A stretch of DNA of 64,000 nucleotides from Pyropia haitanensis (taxonomy: Eukaryota; Rhodophyta; Bangiophyceae; Bangiales; Bangiaceae): positions 124,001 to 188,000 of the forward strand of contig SDUX01000008.1 of NCBI GenBank assembly GCA_008729055.1, read 5' to 3'. The notes under the pieces are model-generated. The model had not been told where the DNA came from. It made no database searches and worked only from the letters and a program-made list of their open reading frames with translations. Of the stretch, positions 30,170-41,421 are shown in pieces (the first letter of the stretch is position 1; every line of letters starts with the position of its first letter). A program made the translations under genes and the position numbers.

Positions 30170-31214
30170 TATCCGTCCGACCGCTAATTGCGACCACTCT
30201 GGCGAGATCTCGAAGATCGACCATGCGCTTACAAAGTGGTGCACACCGTTGGACTCCTCTTGCCCTCCTGAGCACGAGGGTGTTCTTTTCTTCTTTTTTT
30301 GACGCGTTCATTTTGCTACAGGGACCTTTGTTTGTCGAAGGGGGGGCGCCTAATCGCGACCAGAGATTTCTCATAGGAAGGCCGCTTGTCCGTCCAGTGA
30401 AAGGGAAACAATTTCTTCAGTAATTCACTTGCAATAAGCCGGATGAGGTGCGCCCATCCTGTGAGTCGAGTGCCGACAACCTCGCGACCAGCACACATTC
30501 AACCAGTCTCGTGTTTCTTCTTGCAGCGCCAGTCGACTACCTATGCCCTCCAAAACAAAACACCGAGGTACGCGCTCTTGCCCTTGGACGCGAGGTCCGC
30601 CATCAGCTTCCGCTGCTCCGGGGTGCGCTTGGTAGGTGGGGGGGGGGGGGGGGAGGAGTCCACCTCGGGTCCAGAGGGCTGGCCGGCGGCCCGGCCGCCG
30701 CGGGAAGACCCGGCGACCATGACTGCCTGTCAGGGAGCCGGCCGGAGAGTGCCCGTCACCCTCAGGAAGCCGGGCGTGGGCCCTGGTGGGGGCGAGTTGC
30801 CCCGGCGATGGCCGGGACGGTGTGGCAGGGAGGAGGAGGGCACCCTACGTTCTGCACGTCTGCCCGGCTGGCCAGGATATCGGCCAGATGGGTCATACAC
30901 ACCGGAATTGCATGATGTAATTTATATGTGGCCCGTATTCGGGGACGTCGCGTGGAGCACCTGAGGGGGCACAGCTCAGGCTGCTGACGGGCGTTTGCGC
31001 GCCTGCACATACGTTTGGGTAGCCCTCGACTTGGCGCGTCCAGTGGTATAAACATTTTTTGCCCAGCAATTTTCTTTAACAGCCTTTCTGGGGCGGAAAG
31101 GTGCCTGATGCCCCTTCTGTCGGTGTGAGAAAACCCGGTTTCATAGGAAAACACTCTGGAAATCGGGTGGTCGCAATTAGAGGTCGGTGGTCGCAATTTG
31201 CAGACGGACGGATA
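30170..31214. mobile_element. Inverted-repeat-bounded element, about 1.05 kb, non-autonomous DNA transposon candidate
   Basis: The left arm 30170-30197 and the reverse complement of the right arm 31187-31214 agree in 25 of 28 bases, starting TATCCGTCCG and ending ATTGCGACCAC. A second internal copy of the right inner part (31167-31180) matches the left arm in 14 of 14 bases, giving the nested subterminal repeats common in DNA transposons. The interior is AT-rich for this window and has no frame resembling a transposase. Outside the arms, caggggacc-type words on the left and ggtcccctg at 31240 on the right may be remains of an outer pair of ends. Superfamily not assigned. Confidence 0.5.
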
Positions 31215-31385
31215 CCTTCCTTCCCCCCTATTAACCGGTGGTCCCCTGTGCGCGTAAAGCACGGGTCATCTTGCTCGACGGCGCTTTGGCTCGGACCGAT
31301 CCCGCGTCCTTCCCGCCCGCCTGCCGCGCTACACGGTCTCTTCCGGGACGTGACGCCCCCCCTACTCCCCCTGCGACACTCTGCA

Positions 31386-31838
31386 ATGACGGCGGCCGGC
31401 ACCCCCCCCCCCCTCCCCCCCTCGCCCCTCCTCATCGCTCGCAGCGGCAGCGCCGCCCCCCCTCCCGCCCGCCGCGATCGCCGCGGCCGCGGCGGCCTAC
31501 CCCCCCCCCCCCCCCCCCCCCCCGGCGGCGCCAGCGGCCTGCCGCCCGGCATCTCGCTCCCCCCCGCCGACGCGTGGCCGGCGCGCCGGCGCGCCGCGTT
31601 TGTGGCGGCCACGCTGCTCGGCGCCGCGGCGGGGCTGCTGCTCCAGTCGGCCGCCGAGCGGCGGGCCACCCGCACCGCCCGCGACGTGACGCTGCCGGCG
31701 CTGGAGGCGCGGCGGGCGGCGGCGGCGGCCGAGGCGGACGCGCTGGAGGCGGCGCTCGCGGCGCGGCAAGAAGGGAAGGGGCGTTTGGGGTCGACGACAG
31801 ACCCGGAGCACAAGGGGAAGGACTCCGGCGTGTCTTGA
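31386..31838 (+). CDS. Small single-span membrane protein with coiled-coil tail, possible first exon
   Basis: 150 residues from ATG 31386 to TGA. The N-terminus is Pro/Arg/Ala-rich with an eight-Pro run encoded by 24 C (31500-31523). It is followed by one hydrophobic segment, FVAATLLGAAAGLLLQ, and a charged helix (LEARRAAAAAEADALEAALA). The end after EGKG looks like read-through, so an intron may begin near 31775-31830, linking this to the Ala-rich helical frame at 32121-32549. I do not recognise the family. A location in an organellar or endomembrane membrane is possible from the layout only. Confidence 0.4.
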   Translation: MTAAGTPPPLPPSPLLIARSGSAAPPPARRDRRGRGGLPPPPPPPPGGASGLPPGISLPPADAWPARRRAAFVAATLLGAAAGLLLQSAAERRATRTARDVTLPALEARRAAAAAEADALEAALAARQEGKGRLGSTTDPEHKGKDSGVS

Positions 31839-32120
31839 CCTCTGGGCTGTCGACGCGTGGGGGTGGTGGCGGAGGGGGGGGGGAAGCTGGTGTGGGGGGG
31901 GCATCTTGTGTTTTTCTGGTTCCCCTCTTGTTGCTCTGGAGTAGGGGCCGTGTTGACAAGAGTGGGCGTGATCCTGCTTCGCGCATCCACGTGGCGGCTA
32001 CGGTACTGTTCCGCCCGCGTGTCGGCAGGGCGGGGAACACCGCAGCCGTCTCCGCCACGCGCATCCCCCCCCCCTTCGTAGGCCCCCTCAAAACCCGTCC
32101 CCCCCCCCTTGTCCCTGATC

Positions 32121-32549
32121 ATGCGCCGTCCCCCCACCCCCCCTGCCCCCACCGCCGCCGACGCTCGCCTCGCCGCCGCCACCGCCGCCGCGGCGGCCGC
32201 CGCCGACGCGGCAGCGGCAGCCGACGCGCGCGTCGCCGCCGCCGCGGCGGCGGTGGCGGCCGCCGCCGCGCGCGGGGACGGCGACGGCGGCGGCGACGGC
32301 GGCGGTGACGGCTGCAGCGGGGGCGGCGGCGGCGGCGGTGGCCTGTCGCAGGCCGCGGCGGCGGTGTTGGAGCAGCGGCTTGCCGATGCGGTCGCGGCGC
32401 AGCGGGCGGCGGCGGCGGCGGCGGCCGCGGCGGCCGCGGCGGCGGCAGAGGCGAGTACCGCGGCAGCAGAGGCGGCAGCGGAGCAGCTGGCGGGGCTGGG
32501 CGTGGCGCCGGGGGGGTGGCGGGGGGGGGGGGAGGCGCGACGGGACTGA
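32121..32549 (+). CDS. Ala-rich coiled-coil segment, possibly exon 2 of the preceding gene
   Basis: A plus-strand frame with long Ala-rich helical repeats (ADARLAAATAAAAAAADAA, VLEQRLADAVAAQRAA, EASTAAAEAAAEQLAGLG) separated by a Gly/Asp hinge. It could begin at its own ATG. It could also be spliced from the membrane-anchored frame 0.3 kb upstream: a pyrimidine tract ending TTCGTAG at 32080 is a plausible 3' splice site and leaves a compatible open frame. The same type of helix ends the upstream frame, which favours one gene. Low complexity makes coding status uncertain. Confidence 0.35.
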   Translation: MRRPPTPPAPTAADARLAAATAAAAAAADAAAAADARVAAAAAAVAAAAARGDGDGGGDGGGDGCSGGGGGGGGLSQAAAAVLEQRLADAVAAQRAAAAAAAAAAAAAAEASTAAAEAAAEQLAGLGVAPGGWRGGGEARRD

Positions 32550-32960
32550 CACATACACGCTGTACCGGTGGGCGTGGGGGATGCTGCGTTGGCGCCCGCG
32601 TTTGGGATGCCCCGACCAAGAAAAAAACCAACGAATAGAGAAGAAACGGCAGCGAGGGAGAAGCGGGGCGGGCGGGGTTCCCCCAAGCGGGTGGGCCAGG
32701 CGCGCCGCCAAAACGCGAGGACAAAAAAGTAACGGGCGGGTGCGGCGCGCGCATCAGCGCGCGGGCACCCTCCCCCCGGCAGAACAGGGGCGCGCACCGA
32801 GGGGGCCAGTAGCCACAACTCCCGCCCCCCGCCGATGGACCCAACCGCCACACAGGCCGCTTGGCCCCGCCGTCTGCACTCAACCCCGTCGTCCCGCCCC
32901 CCCCCTCCCCCCCCTTTACCCACCCCTCCCCCCGCCCCGCGCCGACCCACCCCAAAGGCC
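32550..32960. other. Convergent spacer before RIC1
   Basis: About 410 bases between the Ala-rich plus-strand frame and the 3' end of the minus-strand RIC1 gene. It holds pyrimidine-rich stretches at 32890-32960 and no gene. The last RIC1 codons are followed by GTAGGG, which resembles a 5' splice site, so a further 3' exon cannot be excluded. Confidence 0.4.
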
Positions 32961-35900
32961 CTACCTTCCACCCCCGCCCCCGCCCTCCGCCTCCCGCAGC
33001 TCCTCTAGCGTCGACGCGAGCAGCGTGTATCCCCGCACGCCAAACGCGCGCAGCGCGTCCCGGTACGGCGGCCACAGCCCCGGCGCGTCGTCGAGCGCCG
33101 CCGCCACCGCCGGTGCGTCGAGCAGCAGCGTGCCAAAGAGGAGGGACAGCTCGGGCGCGCGCGCGGCCGCCGCGACGGCGAGGAGGTAGGTCAGCTCCTG
33201 CGCGCACAGGCGGCGCGCCTTGGCCCGCATCCCGCGCAGCGCGTCCGCGTCGGCGGGCGCGCCGCCGGGCGGGGGGAGGGCGGTGCCGAACAGGGCGGCC
33301 TCACCTTCCTTGCCGGTCAGCGCCGCGTTGGCCCGCCACGCCACCGTCCGGGGCGTGATGGGCGCCTCGGCGCCGTCCGCAGCAGTGGCCCCGTTGGCCG
33401 CCCCCGCCGCCGCTGGGGTGGGCGAATCGATCGGCGATGCACCTGCCGCCGCCTCCGCCGCCGTCGCGGCGGCGGCGGCCGCCGCCCGCGCGGGCGCCGC
33501 CGCCGCCGCGCGCTCGCGCACCAGCCGGGTGAGGGTGGCCTCGACCGCCCGGACGGGCGGCTCGGGCCACTGGAACTGGCGATGGAGGGCGAGGAGGGTG
33601 CCCGCCATGTCGCGCACCAGCGTGCGCGGCGGCCGCAGGCCACCAGCGGCGGCACCGACGGCGCCCATGACGCCGGGGGCCACGCCCACGCCGCCCCCGC
33701 CGGCGCCGCCGCCGCCCAGGCCCATCATTCCCACCCCTTGCCGGATGCCGTACACCCCCGAGGGCTCCCCGTCCGAGCTGCCGCCGCCACCGCCGCCCCC
33801 CCCCGCGGGGCCTCGCCGTAAATCTCGCGGCGGAGCCACGCGGCGAGCGGAAAGTCCATCCGCACCGACAGCGCGGCGAGCCGCCGCCACTGGCCGTCCG
33901 CGAGCAGCCGCCGCGCCGACTTTAGCACCGACAGGTCCACCGCCGGCAGCCGCACCACCGCGTCGGCGTCGGCCGCCCCGGACGATGCGGCCGCGTCGGA
34001 GGTGGTGGTGCCCCACGGCCCCGGCCGGGGCGGCGCAGCCGCCGACGGCCGCGCCGTGGCCGCCGCCATCCACCCCACATCCTCCCGCGCGGTCAGCTGC
34101 GACGAGTTGAGCATCCCCGCCCGGTCCGCCTTGGACAAAAAGTTGGCCAGGTCCGCGGCGAGGCCCAGCTCCCCGCGCTCCAGCGCCGCGTCGAGCAGCC
34201 GCAGCGAGTGCGGGGTGCTGCTGATGAACCCCCACATCTCTTGGAGGATGACGAGCAGGCACGCGGCCGTGCGGAGGCGGCCGCTCACAAAGCACTGCTC
34301 CAGGAGGGCGGCGGGCTCGCCGGCAACCGCAAACAGCAGCGGCCACCGCTTCGAGTCCATCTTGCGCGCGCACCGGACGACCACGTCTTCGTACTCGCCA
34401 AAGTAGCGGAGCAGCCGGATGACGCGAGGGAAGAGCTCCCGCTGGCCCGCCGCGGCGGCCGAGTAGGCTGCCGCCGCCATGTCGGCCGACAGCGTCGCGT
34501 TGGAGGCCCACGAGGGGCCGCCAGAGGGAGGCGCGGGGCTTGCACCGCTGAGAAGACCAGCGGTGGCGGCACCGACGCCGCCACCACCCCCACCACCCCC
34601 GCTGCCGACGCCGCCAACACCGCCGCCACCGCCGCCGCCCGCACTCCCGCCGGCGCGGCCGCCCGGGAAGTTCCGCAGCGCCAGGTCTGTCAAGTAGGAC
34701 GACGACCGGCCGACGGCGCTGTCAAACGACGACGCCAGCGGCGCCGCGTAGTGCAAGGGCGACGGCGGGGACGTAAACGACCCGCCTGCCGCGCCGCCCG
34801 CGTCCATCCCCGGCAGGCCGGGGCTGACCAGCGCCAGCGGTGTCGCCGCCGCGGACCGCGTCCGCTGCCGCCGCTCGTCATTGTGCTCGAGGACGGCCTC
34901 GTAGAGCAGCCACTCGAGGCTGTCGACAAACTGCGGCTGCGACGCGCACCGGAGGGCCACGCGCAACGCCACGCGCAGCGCGCCACGCCCGTCGTCGTCG
35001 ACGCCGCCCACGTCGCGGCGGACGAGGATGTGGCGGAGGAGGGTGTGCAGCACCGGCTGCCGCTTGACCCGCACCACGTGGCGGGGGAAGGCGCCAATGC
35101 CGGCGCCCACCTCGAGGCCCTGCGTGGTGCCGACGACGAGCAGGCCAGATGCGGCAAGGAGGCCCAGCGGGTACACTTCGGGGTCCAGCTCCAGCCACTG
35201 CTCCACGACAACGCCGCCGTAGCGGGCGTCGCCGCCGCCACCACCGCCGGCGGCGGCCGCGAAACCCCCCGGGGAGGCCAGCGACGCAGATGACGCGAAT
35301 GGGGTGCCGACGGCCGAGCCGGCGCCAGCGCCCCCCGCCGACGCGTCCAGCGCGGCGAGCACCCCCGCCATGCCGTCTGGAAAACACACCTGCAGGCCGT
35401 CCGCACCGTACGCCCACCACAGCGGCCGCAGGCTGTCGCTGACGCCGTCGAGCGGCGGACAGTCGGCGGGCGTGAACCACAGCTGCTCCACGTCGGCCAG
35501 CAGGTGCGCGTACATGCCCACCTCCGCGTCCAGCAGCAGCAGGTCCCCCGCGGCGGTGAGGATCATCATCCGCGTCGGCGCCCGCTCCGCTGATGGCAAG
35601 CCGCGGGCCGCCACCGCCGCGGCGGCCGCGTCGCCAACGCCCACCCGGTCCGTGGGGGGGAAGAGGCGCACCTCGGCCACCTCCTCGCTGGCGGGTGCCA
35701 GCGCGCTCGCGCCCGACGGCAGCACCAGGTACGCCGCCTCGGCCTCGTCGTCGGCCTCCTCATCGAGCGCCGTCGCGCCCGCTGCTGGGCCGGCGGCCTC
35801 GCCGCCCCCCCCATCGGCCGCATCGGCGTCCACCTCCCCGTGGTACCCATAATCGCCCACGTCAAAGCCGGTGGTGGAGGTGGCCAGCCGTGGGGACACG

Positions 35901-38511
35901 GCCGGCGAGGCGGCCGCCGCGGCGCCACGGCGGCGCCCCCCCCCCTTCCCACCCGCCGCCACCCGCGGGCGGCGGCGCACTACCGACGGCAGCCGCAGCT
36001 CGTACACCTCGTGCATGTCGAGGCCGGCGAGGCCCGCGCCCGTCTCGACCACACAAAACATGATGCCCAGGCTGCCCGCGCACAGCACAAACACGTACCC
36101 GTCGGCGCGGACGTCAACGCGGAGGGGGCGGCCGGGCAGCGCCCGCCGCGCCTGCAGGCCCGACGCGTCAAAGCGGTCGCGGGAGTAGGCGAGCAGCTCG
36201 TACGAGCTGCTGTCGACGCTGCCGCCGCCGCCATCACCACCGCCGCTGCCGCCGCCACCCCAGGCGCCGCCTCCACCGCGCCCCCCCCCTTCCCCCGCGG
36301 CGGCGCGGCGGGCGGCGGCCTTGACCGCCGCCGCCGACGGCACCTCATTCGCAACGAGTACGTGGCGGCCAAACCAGGCGAGCCCCACCGCGCGGATCTG
36401 CCCACCCGCCGTCGCGGCGGGCGCGTCGCCAAACAGCCGCCACCGCTGTGTGCGGACGTGGCAGATGGCAACGCCGCTGTCGCCGGCAATCGCCACATGG
36501 CTCGCCGCGTCGTTGACGGCGAGCAGCCGCGGCGGCCACGCGTTCCATAGGTAGTCGAGGGGTATTTGTACGTGCTGCCACGCGTACGCGCCGTCGCCCG
36601 ACGCGGCCGCGAGCGCGCCCGCCGAGTCGGCCTCGTCGCCGCCGCCACCGCCGCCACCGCCGCCGCCACCCCCACCACCACCACCACCACCGCCGCCGCC
36701 ACCACCGCCGCCGCCGCCAACGATGCCCGCCGCGGCGGCGGCGGCCATCTCGTCGGCACGCCCCCCCCCCCCCCCCCCACTGTGCGTCAGTAGCAGCACC
36801 CGATCCGGCCCGAGCAGCGAGATGCGCGTCGCCTCGTTGTGAAAAAACGCGGTCGCCCCCGCCGTGCCGCTGCGCGCAAACGCAAACTCCATAAAGTCCG
36901 CGCCGCCCGCCGCGTCGGCCGCCGCCGCGGCGGCCGCCGCCAGGGACCGCCGCGGGGCGGCCCACAGGTACAGCCCCGTGGGCGCCCAGCCGGCGGCCGC
37001 CACGCCCGCCTCCATCGGGTGCATCAGGCGGTGGTGGTGACGGCCGCCGCCGCCCTCCCCACCCGCCGCCGCCGCGTCGGTCGAGCCCGCCCGCGACGCG
37101 GCGGGCGTCGACGGCAGCGGCCCGCCCACCTGCGGCAGTGTCCACATCAGGCGGCAGCCCGAGACGGACCAGACCGCGAGGCCGCGGCGGGCCCAGCCGA
37201 CCGCCAGCACCGCCCCGTCGGCCGACCACGACAGCACCGACGCGCCGCCCACATCCTCGGGCTCAAAGTACCAGCTGGAGAGGGACAGCCGCCGCACCGC
37301 GGGCGCGCCCCGCAGCGCAAGCGACAGCGCGTCGCCGGCGGCCGCGGCAGCGGCAGCGCCATCGCCGCCGCCAGCATCAGCGCCTACACCCCACCCGCCG
37401 CCATTGCCGCCGCCATGGCCACCGCCACTGCTCGAGCTGCGCGGCTCGCCCGCCATGGCCGCCAGTGGGCTCCGCGGGGACGGGGCCACCGCGGCGAGCG
37501 GGTCCCCCCCCCCCCCCCCCCGCGCCTCGTCTGGCACCCCCCAGTCGCGCCCGAGCGCGCCGAGCGAAAAGTGCTCGACGTCCCCGTCGGTCCGCCCCAC
37601 CGTCGCGAGCAGCCGCACCGGCGACAGGGCGATGGACAGCCCCCCGGCTGCGCGGAGCCACAGCCCCCCGCGGCACGCCGGCCGCACCCGCCCGCCGGCG
37701 CGGAGGCGGAGGAGGAACGCCGCGCCCGAGCCGAGGACGAGGCCGACCAGGCCCAGCCGCCGGTCGTACGCAATCGCCGCGACGCCGCCACCGCTGTCGT
37801 CACCGGCGGCGGTGAGGAGGTCGCCCAGCACCTGCAGGCCTGCGCGGTCGTCGGCCGTCTCGGCGGGGCTGGCGCCGCCGCCGCCGCCACTGCCGACGGG
37901 GAGCCACAGGCCCTGCAGCGGCGGCACCGGCACGGCCGCCCCATTCGCCCCCGCCACCGACGGGCGGCCGCCACCCGCAGACGATGGCGTCGACGGCGGC
38001 TGCGTCGCCGCCGTTCCCGCCGCCGCCGACCGCTCGGCGGCGAGCGCGGCGAGCGCGGAGCGGGGAAGCCCGAGCGCGGCGAGCCCCCCCCCCCTGCGGA
38101 GCAGCTCTGGCACGTGCGTCCGCCACAGCAGCACCCCATCCCACCCCACACACACGAGCCCCCCCGCGGACGTCCCCGCGAGCGCGCCCGCCGCCGCCGG
38201 CGCCAGCGCCGACAGCGACCCCGACGGCGCGTGCGCGACGCGCACGTCCGCAATGATGGTGAGGCTGACGGGCGGCAGCGGTGACCGTGGCGGCGCCGCG
38301 CCGTCAGCGGTGAGCGACGCGGCCGTCGCGGCCGACGCGCCCGTGTGGACGTCGAGGACGCCCGCGCGGCCGTCGCGGAGGGCGACCGCGTCGACGGATA
38401 GCAGCCGCACCAGGCCGTCGGCGGTGGCGAGCGCGAGCACCGACCCGGACGGTGACCACGCGCAGTGGCGGATGCCACCACCACCGCCGTCATCGCCGCC
38501 GCCGCCGCCGC

Positions 38512-38543
<32 letters not shown>

Positions 38544-38971
38544 ACACCGCCGCCGCCGCCGCTGCCGGGCGGCGGCGACCAGGCGAGGTGGTGGCGGCCG
38601 AGCAGCACGCGGTGTTGGCCGGCTGACCACACCACCACCCCGCGCGCGGTGGCGGTCGCCAGGTACCGCCCCGGCGGGTCGGTGCCGAGCCACACCAGCG
38701 GCGCGCGCATGCCGGCGGCGGGGGCGGCGGCGGCGGCGGCGGCGGCGGTACCAGAGGCGGCGGCTGTACGGGAGGAGGCGGAGGAGGGCGAGGAGGGAGA
38801 GGAGGAGGAGGGGGAGGAGGAAGAGGATGGGGCGGCGATAGGGGCGGGGGGAGGCGCGCCACCGGCGCTTCCCCCCCCGGCCGCCGCCGCCGCCGGCCGC
38901 GGCGGCGGCGACCCCGACGGCGGCGCCGCGGAGCGGTACGCCTTGGACCAGCCTAGCGCAAAGTACCCCAT
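32961..38971 (-). CDS. RIC1: RIC1 homologue, Rab6-type GEF subunit, frame break in a 9-C run
   Basis: About 2,000 residues. It begins MGYFALGWSKAYR, close to the conserved RIC1 N-terminus, followed by a WD40-type propeller (CAWSPSGSVLALATADGLVRL, VLSWSADGAVLAVGWARRGL). The C-terminal RIC1 domain is clear: LHTLLRHILVRRDV, LLYEAVLEHNDERR, FPRVIRLLRYFGEYEDVVVR, CARKMDSKRWPLLFAV, LRTAACLLVILQEMWGF and LGLAADLANFLSKADRAGM. With RGP1, RIC1 family proteins activate Rab6/Ypt6 GTPases for retrograde transport to the Golgi. The frame from 38971 ends early at about 33725; the next frame (to TAG 32961) continues from the run of 9 C at 33796-33804 with EPSGVYGIRQGVGMMGL and more helical sequence, so one base is probably missing or added there. 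Large Gly/Ala/Ser inserts, including a Gly run near 36610-36720, make it longer than the usual 1,400 residues or so. Confidence 0.9.
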
Positions 38972-40164
38972 GGCATTCGATCGGGGCGGCGACCGCCGCG
39001 CCGCCGCCGCCGCCGCCGACGCCGGCCAATGCCGGGGGGGAGGGCGGGGGGGAACGAGGGGCTGGTGGTGAGCGCGCAAGGTGGGGCGGCAGGTCGACCA
39101 CGTCTGCCGCGCCCGCGGCGCTGCGGCACCGCGACCACTTGGGCGGCAGCCGACCCGTGGCTGACAGCCCATCAGCCCCAACCGCCAATACGCGGGGAGC
39201 CTCGGGGTCGCTTTTTGGGAAAAACACAGCCGACTTTCACGCAAACTTGGCTGAAAGCAGACTCGAATGTAATTGCAGGGGATCGGAGGCGCAACCCTAC
39301 AGACAGACACCGCTGCACCTCCCGAGGGCGAACACGTCACCCGTGGGGAACCGGCGTCACCCGTGGGGATCGGTTACCCGCGGGGGTACAGGTCACCAGC
39401 GAGGAAAGAGGTGATCCGCGGGGGAAGAGGTCACCCAAAGAAGAAGAGGTCACCACTACCCGCAGACGCACAGACACAACCAAAAGCAAGTGACACAGTA
39501 GAATAGATATGGTACAAGGAGACATCGGCAAGGGAGCACCAACCAGCGTCGAAGGGGCGCACCGCAGCGCCACGCAGACGCACACGGGCCGCCACAGCAA
39601 CCAACACGGTTAGGCATCCCCAGCCAGGTGGTCCGACGCTGAGCGGGTCCGCCCGCCCCCGTGTGGGTGCCCACGCTCCTATGCAGCGCCGGCCGCCAAG
39701 CTCGTGCAGACACCAAACCCCGCCGCGCCGCGCGCCACCTACGGCCGCTGAGGGATACCTCACGCACGGCGGGGGAAGCGAGGGGCACGGCCAGGGAGGA
39801 GGGAGGCAGCAAAGGCAGGCCGCCGCGGCCACCACCAGCCGTCCGCCTCGGATGGCTGGCCCGGGCGCACCTGCGTCGGTCCACGCCCGCAGCGGGGCCA
39901 CCGCTGGGGGCGGCGTCGCACATGGGCCCCCCGCCCCCACTCCATCCCCGTCGTGGCGGTCACCGCCACCGCTCCTTGTCGCCGCTGCCGCGCACCCCGC
40001 GCGCCGAGTCTTTGCGTGCGCAGACGCCTGCCCGAGCCCGCTGCCACATCCAGCACCCAACCCGCCGTGACCACACTGCCGGCGCCCCCACAGCTGTCGG
40101 CTGGCGGCGGCGAGCACGCCGGCGGCGGCGGCCGTCGAGCCGCCCACCCCCGCCCGCCCCTCGC
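38972..40164. promoter_or_regulatory. RIC1 upstream region
   Basis: About 1.2 kb between the RIC1 start and the 3' end of the bHLH gene, both on the minus strand. The first 370 bases remain open in the RIC1 frame but read like 5' UTR. It contains the degenerate tandem repeat listed separately. The rest (39500-40164) has no recognisable frame. Confidence 0.4.
39336..39465. repeat. Degenerate tandem repeat, about 19-bp period, seven units
   Basis: Successive units begin gtcacccgtgggga, gtcacccgtggggat, gttacccgcggggg, gtcaccagcgagga, gtgatccgcggggg, gtcacccaaagaag and gtcaccactaccc. Spacings run from 17 to 20, mostly 19 bases. The period is not a multiple of three, so it is not a coding repeat. 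It lies about 370-490 bases upstream of the RIC1 start and may be a cluster of protein-binding sites or a simple minisatellite. Confidence 0.7.
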
Positions 40165-41421
40165 TCACGGGCAGTGCGCAACGTCGGCGTTCATCGGGTC
40201 GTCCTTGGCGTCGAGGTGGGGCAGTTCCACCCCCCCCAGGTCGTCCTTAAAAAACTGGGCAATCGTGTCCATCGCCGCCGCGGCCGTCGCGGGGTCCTCC
40301 GCCGCGGGCCCGCCGCCGCCGGCCGCCACCCCAAAGCGGCCGGTAAACAGGCCGTCGAGCGCGGCGGTCGCCGCGGCGGCCACGTCCGCCGACACCAACG
40401 CGGGGGGGCCGCCGCCAAGGAGGTCCCGCGACGCGCCCGCCTCGGCCGCCGCCGCCGCGGCGGCGGTCGCGGCGGGTGGAGCCGCCGCCGCCGCGGCGGG
40501 CGCGGCCTCTGGCGGTGGGGCGACCCCCCCGCCCCCCCCCCCCCCCCCCCCGCCCCCAAACAGGTGGCTGAGCTTTGGATTCCCCGTCGCCCCCACCGCC
40601 CGGCACGTCTTCCACAGCGTAATGTTGTCGGCGCGTAGCCGCCGCGCCTCCTCCCGCACCGCGTCCAGCTCCCGCCGTAGGTACGCCTTGTCCGCCCGCA
40701 GCTCCGCCTTTTCCGCCCGCAGGTCCGCCGCCTCCTGCACCGCCCGCTCGGCGGTGGCGGTCATGGACGCGAGCTGCTCGCCGTGGCCGCGGACCATGGT
40801 CAGCGCCGCCTTGAGCACCGCCTCCTTGTCAATCCGCTTGCCGGCGCGGTCCGCGTCGGACGGGCGGAGGCCGACGGCGGCTTCCAGCTCGAGCAGCCGC
40901 TCGCTGATGAGCTCCCGGCGCTTGCGCTCGAGCTCCCGCTTGCGCTCTGACGGCGCGGGGCACACCGCGCCGGTGCGGGGACACAGGGGGGCCGAGGGGG
41001 GTGGGGGCGGGGGTGGGGGGGCCGCGGGGGGGGGGGCCGCCACCCCCGCCCCGGCAGCCGACGCCGCCGCCGCTGCCGCCGCCGCCGCCGCTGCCACCGC
41101 CGCCGCCGCCGCCGCCGCCGGCGACGCGGCGCGTCTCGGCGCCCGCGGCCGCAACAGCGCCTGTGGTGGCCCCAGCGGCGGCGGCGACGTGGCGCGCGCG
41201 CACGCCGCCGCCGCCGCCGCGGCGGGCGCGTCTAGCGGCGGCGGCGACGGCAGGTCCAAGGTCAGGCAGCAGGTGCCGTCGGGCGCCGCCGCGGCGCACG
41301 CCGGGCCACCGCCGGCGGCCGCCGCGGTGCCGGCCGCGGCGGCCGTGCCGGCCGCGGCGGCGGCGGCAGCGGGGTAGGGGTAGGCCAGCTCCGCCCGCCC
41401 GGCGTTGGCGGCGCCCTCCAT
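40165..41421 (-). CDS. bHLH-leucine zipper-like transcription factor
   Basis: 418 residues from ATG 41421; the frame is open to 42108 but reads as non-coding there. Residues about 159-215 are a basic helix-loop-helix domain: the basic part SERKRELERKRRELI carries the ERxRR pattern for E-box contact, though the usual His is absent. Helix 1 is ISERLLELEAAVGL, the loop SDADRAGKR, and helix 2 IDKEAVLKAALTMVRGHGEQL. A long charged coiled coil follows directly (AVQEAADLRAEKAELRADKA to about 270), as in bHLH-Zip dimers. The flanks are poly-Ala, poly-Pro and Gly-rich and probably act as activation or linker regions. It should be nuclear and bind DNA as a dimer; targets are unknown. Confidence 0.87.
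   Translation of the reverse strand: MEGAANAGRAELAYPYPAAAAAAAGTAAAAGTAAAAGGGPACAAAAPDGTCCLTLDLPSPPPLDAPAAAAAAACARATSPPPLGPPQALLRPRAPRRAASPAAAAAAAVAAAAAAAAAAASAAGAGVAAPPPAAPPPPPPPPSAPLCPRTGAVCPAPSERKRELERKRRELISERLLELEAAVGLRPSDADRAGKRIDKEAVLKAALTMVRGHGEQLASMTATAERAVQEAADLRAEKAELRADKAYLRRELDAVREEARRLRADNITLWKTCRAVGATGNPKLSHLFGGGGGGGGGGGVAPPPEAAPAAAAAAPPAATAAAAAAAEAGASRDLLGGGPPALVSADVAAAATAALDGLFTGRFGVAAGGGGPAAEDPATAAAAMDTIAQFFKDDLGGVELPHLDAKDDPMNADVAHCP

Noticed and set aside
39336..39465. A CRISPR-like array
   Set aside because: The units are degenerate, contiguous at a period of about 19 bases and without spacers, in a nuclear eukaryotic context.
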